NCBI GenBank assembly: GCA_964439135.1
Contig: CAYTNN010000193.1
Coordinates: 1-8,548, forward strand
DNA: 8,548 bases
Direction of reading: 5' to 3'
From: JAFGPJ01 sp964439135
Lineage (GTDB): Bacteria; Planctomycetota; Phycisphaerae; Sedimentisphaerales; Anaerobacaceae
The notes below the pieces were generated by a model that was not told the DNA's origin, did not search any database, and saw only the letters and a program-made list of their open reading frames with translations. A program made the translations under genes and the position numbers. Below, one piece after another: positions 6,801 to 8,548 of this stretch (position 1 is the stretch's first letter; every line of letters begins with the position of its first letter).

Positions 6801-7610
6801 ATGACTCAAATACATCCCAGTGCGGTAATCCATAAAGATGCCCAGTTGGCCGACGATGTTATCATTGGGCCTAATTGTGTAATTCACAGCGGAGCCACGA
6901 TCGGTTCCGGCACGATACTCGAAGCCAATGTGGTAATCAATAAGGATGTCAAGATCGGCCAGAAGAACCATTTTTTCCCGAATTGTGTGCTTGGGAGCCA
7001 GCCGCAGGTGCTGCGTTTAAAGTTGGATTCCGAGGTCGGTGGACTTGTAATAGGCGATGGAAACGTAATTCGCGAACAAGTAACAATACACCGGAGTATT
7101 CATCCGGGCGATCTGACTACAATAGGGAATAATAATTTCATGATGGTCAGTACGCACATCGGACACGACTGCACAGTGGAAGATAATATTGTGATGAGCA
7201 ACCTCGTGCAGATCGGTGGGCATTGCAAGATCGAAACGGGGGCATGGTTCAGCGGCTTGGCCGCTTCACATCAGTTTGTAACGATCGGCAAGTGGTGCTA
7301 TGTAGCCGGATTAGCCGGGATTAACCGAGATATTCCACCGTTTCTGACAGTCAGTGGACATTATCCGCCGAGAATTCGAGGAGTAAACAAGCGAGGTCTG
7401 AATCGAGCCGGTCTGAGCGAGCAGCAACAACAGCGAATATTCGACGCGTATAAGACGTTATATAGACAGGAAGGCACGTTACTTGAAAATGCAAAAGCTT
7501 TGGCAATGGAGGATGAACTCGATGAAAATGTTCGAGCCATGATTGATGCGATAATCAAAAGCAGCGAGCATCAATTTGGCAGGTACCTTGAGAAGTTTAG
7601 ACATAGTTGA
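6801..7610 (+). CDS. lpxA: Acyl-ACP--UDP-N-acetylglucosamine acyltransferase LpxA
   Basis: First enzyme of lipid A synthesis. It transfers R-3-hydroxyacyl from ACP to position 3 of UDP-GlcNAc, or to an amine at that position in organisms making UDP-GlcNAc3N. It has 269 residues (E. coli 262). A left-handed beta-helix of hexapeptide repeats covers about 1-185 and a helical C-terminal domain about 195-269. The catalytic histidine is His122 in THIGHDCTV (E. coli His125). His119, His141 and His157 match E. coli His122, His144 and His160. Gly170 corresponds to Gly173, the acyl-length ruler of E. coli, which would leave room for a long chain. The usual QDLKY-GE acceptor loop is replaced at about 69-81 by QVLRLK followed by DSEVGG, apparently two residues longer, and the RRG near 205 of E. 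coli reads RAG here. AAGAGG (6791-6796) precedes the ATG. It lies 20 bp after lpxC-fabZ, in an lpxD-lpxC/fabZ-lpxA operon. Confidence 0.93.
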   Translation: MTQIHPSAVIHKDAQLADDVIIGPNCVIHSGATIGSGTILEANVVINKDVKIGQKNHFFPNCVLGSQPQVLRLKLDSEVGGLVIGDGNVIREQVTIHRSIHPGDLTTIGNNNFMMVSTHIGHDCTVEDNIVMSNLVQIGGHCKIETGAWFSGLAASHQFVTIGKWCYVAGLAGINRDIPPFLTVSGHYPPRIRGVNKRGLNRAGLSEQQQQRIFDAYKTLYRQEGTLLENAKALAMEDELDENVRAMIDAIIKSSEHQFGRYLEKFRHS

Positions 7611-7612
7611 TA

Positions 7613-7640
7613 GTTCACACTTAAAAAAATAACAGTGAAC
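7613..7640 (+). repeat. Inverted repeat between lpxA and the oxidoreductase gene
   Basis: GTTCAC (7613-7618) and GTGAAC (7635-7640) form perfect 6-bp arms around a 16-base A-rich centre. No T-run follows, so it is not an intrinsic terminator. It may be an operator-like site or a weak RNA hairpin just before the ribosome site of the next gene, or chance. Confidence 0.3.
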
Positions 7641-7655
7641 AAAGAGAACTGGATA

Positions 7656-8548
7656 ATGAATAAAGCTATACAAAATACGAAATTACGAACCGCTGTTATC
7701 GGCGCAGGCAAAATGGGGGCAATACACGCAAAGGTATATAACCAATTACCTCAGTGCGAACTTGTTGCCGTGGTCGATATCGATGCCAACAAGGCTCAGC
7801 TTCTGGCCGATCAATATCACTGTCTGGCCTCGACTGATTGCGCAGAGATCATGGACAAGATCGATGCCGTAACAATCGCGACTCCAACGGTGACACATCT
7901 GAAGCTGGCGAAGATATTTATCAAGAAACAAATCGCGGTACTGATTGAAAAACCGCTGGCGGCCAATGTCAGAGAAGGCAGGAAGATCGTCGCCCTTGCT
8001 AAAAAGTACGGCACTGTCGTGGCGGTGGGTCATTCCGAGCGATGTAATCCGGTGGCCCAGGCAATCAAAAGGCTCGATATCAAACCGAAGTTTATCGAGG
8101 CCAACCGTATCAGCCCATATCCGTTCCGCTCGACCGACGTCGGGGTTGTGCTGGATGTTATGATCCACGATATAGATATTATCCTGTCCCTGGCGGCAGG
8201 CAAAATTAAGAGAGTGGACGCCGTCGGTGTCAATGTCGTTGAAGACAGGGAAGACATCTGCAATGCAAGGATCGTTTTCGATAACGGCTGTATCGCGAAT
8301 ATTACCGCTTCGAGACTCGCTCTTAAAACCGAAAGAAAGGTCAGGGTTTTCAGCCGGAAGGCGTATCTGAGTGTGGATTATCTCAGAAAGAGCGGGATTA
8401 TTATTAAAGCCGATCCAAATATTAACGTTCTCAAGTGGATAAAAGGGCACAAAGAATCCGGGGATTTTGACATGACTTCGGTAAATTGGCCGGATTTACT
8501 CCACATCGAACAGCTTAACGTCGACGATAAGGAACCCATCCGGCTGGA
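7656..8548 (+). CDS. Gfo/Idh/MocA-family oxidoreductase, GnnA-like (3' end outside window)
   Basis: NAD(P)-dependent sugar dehydrogenase, probably acting on a nucleotide sugar. The first 297 codons are present; family members run about 320-340 residues, so only a short C-terminal piece is missing. The ATG has GAG at 7644-7646 upstream. The N-terminal Rossmann fold shows GAGKMG at 16-21, an acidic residue after the second strand (VVDID, 39-43), ATPTVTH at 75-81, and the family signature EKP at 98-100, whose lysine is the usual catalytic residue. The C-terminal domain carries GHSERCNP (125-132) and VVLDVMIHDIDII (164-176), a block I associate with UDP-GlcNAc 3-dehydrogenases such as GnnA; His171 would be the active-site histidine. 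Its place directly after lpxA supports a role in lipid A precursor synthesis, oxidising the 3-OH of UDP-GlcNAc before transamination. That substrate is inferred; another sugar dehydrogenase in glycan synthesis remains possible. Family assignment is secure, substrate moderate. Confidence 0.9.
   Translation, partial: MNKAIQNTKLRTAVIGAGKMGAIHAKVYNQLPQCELVAVVDIDANKAQLLADQYHCLASTDCAEIMDKIDAVTIATPTVTHLKLAKIFIKKQIAVLIEKPLAANVREGRKIVALAKKYGTVVAVGHSERCNPVAQAIKRLDIKPKFIEANRISPYPFRSTDVGVVLDVMIHDIDIILSLAAGKIKRVDAVGVNVVEDREDICNARIVFDNGCIANITASRLALKTERKVRVFSRKAYLSVDYLRKSGIIIKADPNINVLKWIKGHKESGDFDMTSVNWPDLLHIEQLNVDDKEPIRL

Noticed and set aside
7746..8450. Long open frame on the minus strand (234 codons) opposite the oxidoreductase gene
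   Set aside because: It is antisense to a clearly conserved Gfo/Idh/MocA coding sequence and its translation shows no recognisable domain, so it is a shadow frame.

Overview
This window carries seven genes, all on the + strand and closely packed. They encode a replicative helicase followed by a block for building the Gram-negative outer membrane. The layout is dnaB (19-1449), bamA (1468-3663), an ompH/skp-type chaperone (3716-4321), lpxD (4449-5498), a fused lpxC-fabZ (5470-6780), lpxA (6801-7610), and a Gfo/Idh/MocA-family oxidoreductase that runs off the right edge (7656-8548). There are no RNA genes, CRISPR arrays, insertion sequences or prophage genes. The longest non-coding stretch is 127 bases (4322-4448).

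The organism is a diderm bacterium that makes lipid A. The BamA barrel, the LpxC-FabZ fusion, the moderate GC content and the gene order fit Planctomycetota, probably the Phycisphaerae/Sedimentisphaerales side. This is a judgement from protein sequence character, not a database result. LpxC-FabZ fusions also occur in Bacteroidota and Chlorobiota, so those groups are not formally excluded.

The genes act together in outer-membrane assembly. BamA inserts beta-barrel proteins, and the OmpH/Skp-like protein escorts unfolded barrels across the periplasm. LpxA, LpxC and LpxD catalyse the first three steps of lipid A synthesis (acylation of UDP-GlcNAc, deacetylation, second acylation). FabZ draws on the same 3-hydroxyacyl-ACP pool for phospholipid fatty acids. 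The order resembles the proteobacterial bamA-skp-lpxD-fabZ-lpxA block, with the LpxC-FabZ fusion sitting where fabZ alone would be. Gaps are 18 bp (dnaB-bamA), 52 bp, 127 bp, a 29-bp overlap (lpxD/lpxC-fabZ), 20 bp and 45 bp, which suggests one or two transcription units.

The most interesting point is the last gene. Its sequence and its place directly after lpxA recall GnnA, which with the aminotransferase GnnB converts UDP-GlcNAc to UDP-GlcNAc3N so that lipid A carries amide-linked acyl chains at position 3. The LpxA here also departs from the usual family pattern in the acceptor-site loop. A GnnB-type gene just beyond the window would make the case strong; its absence would weaken it.
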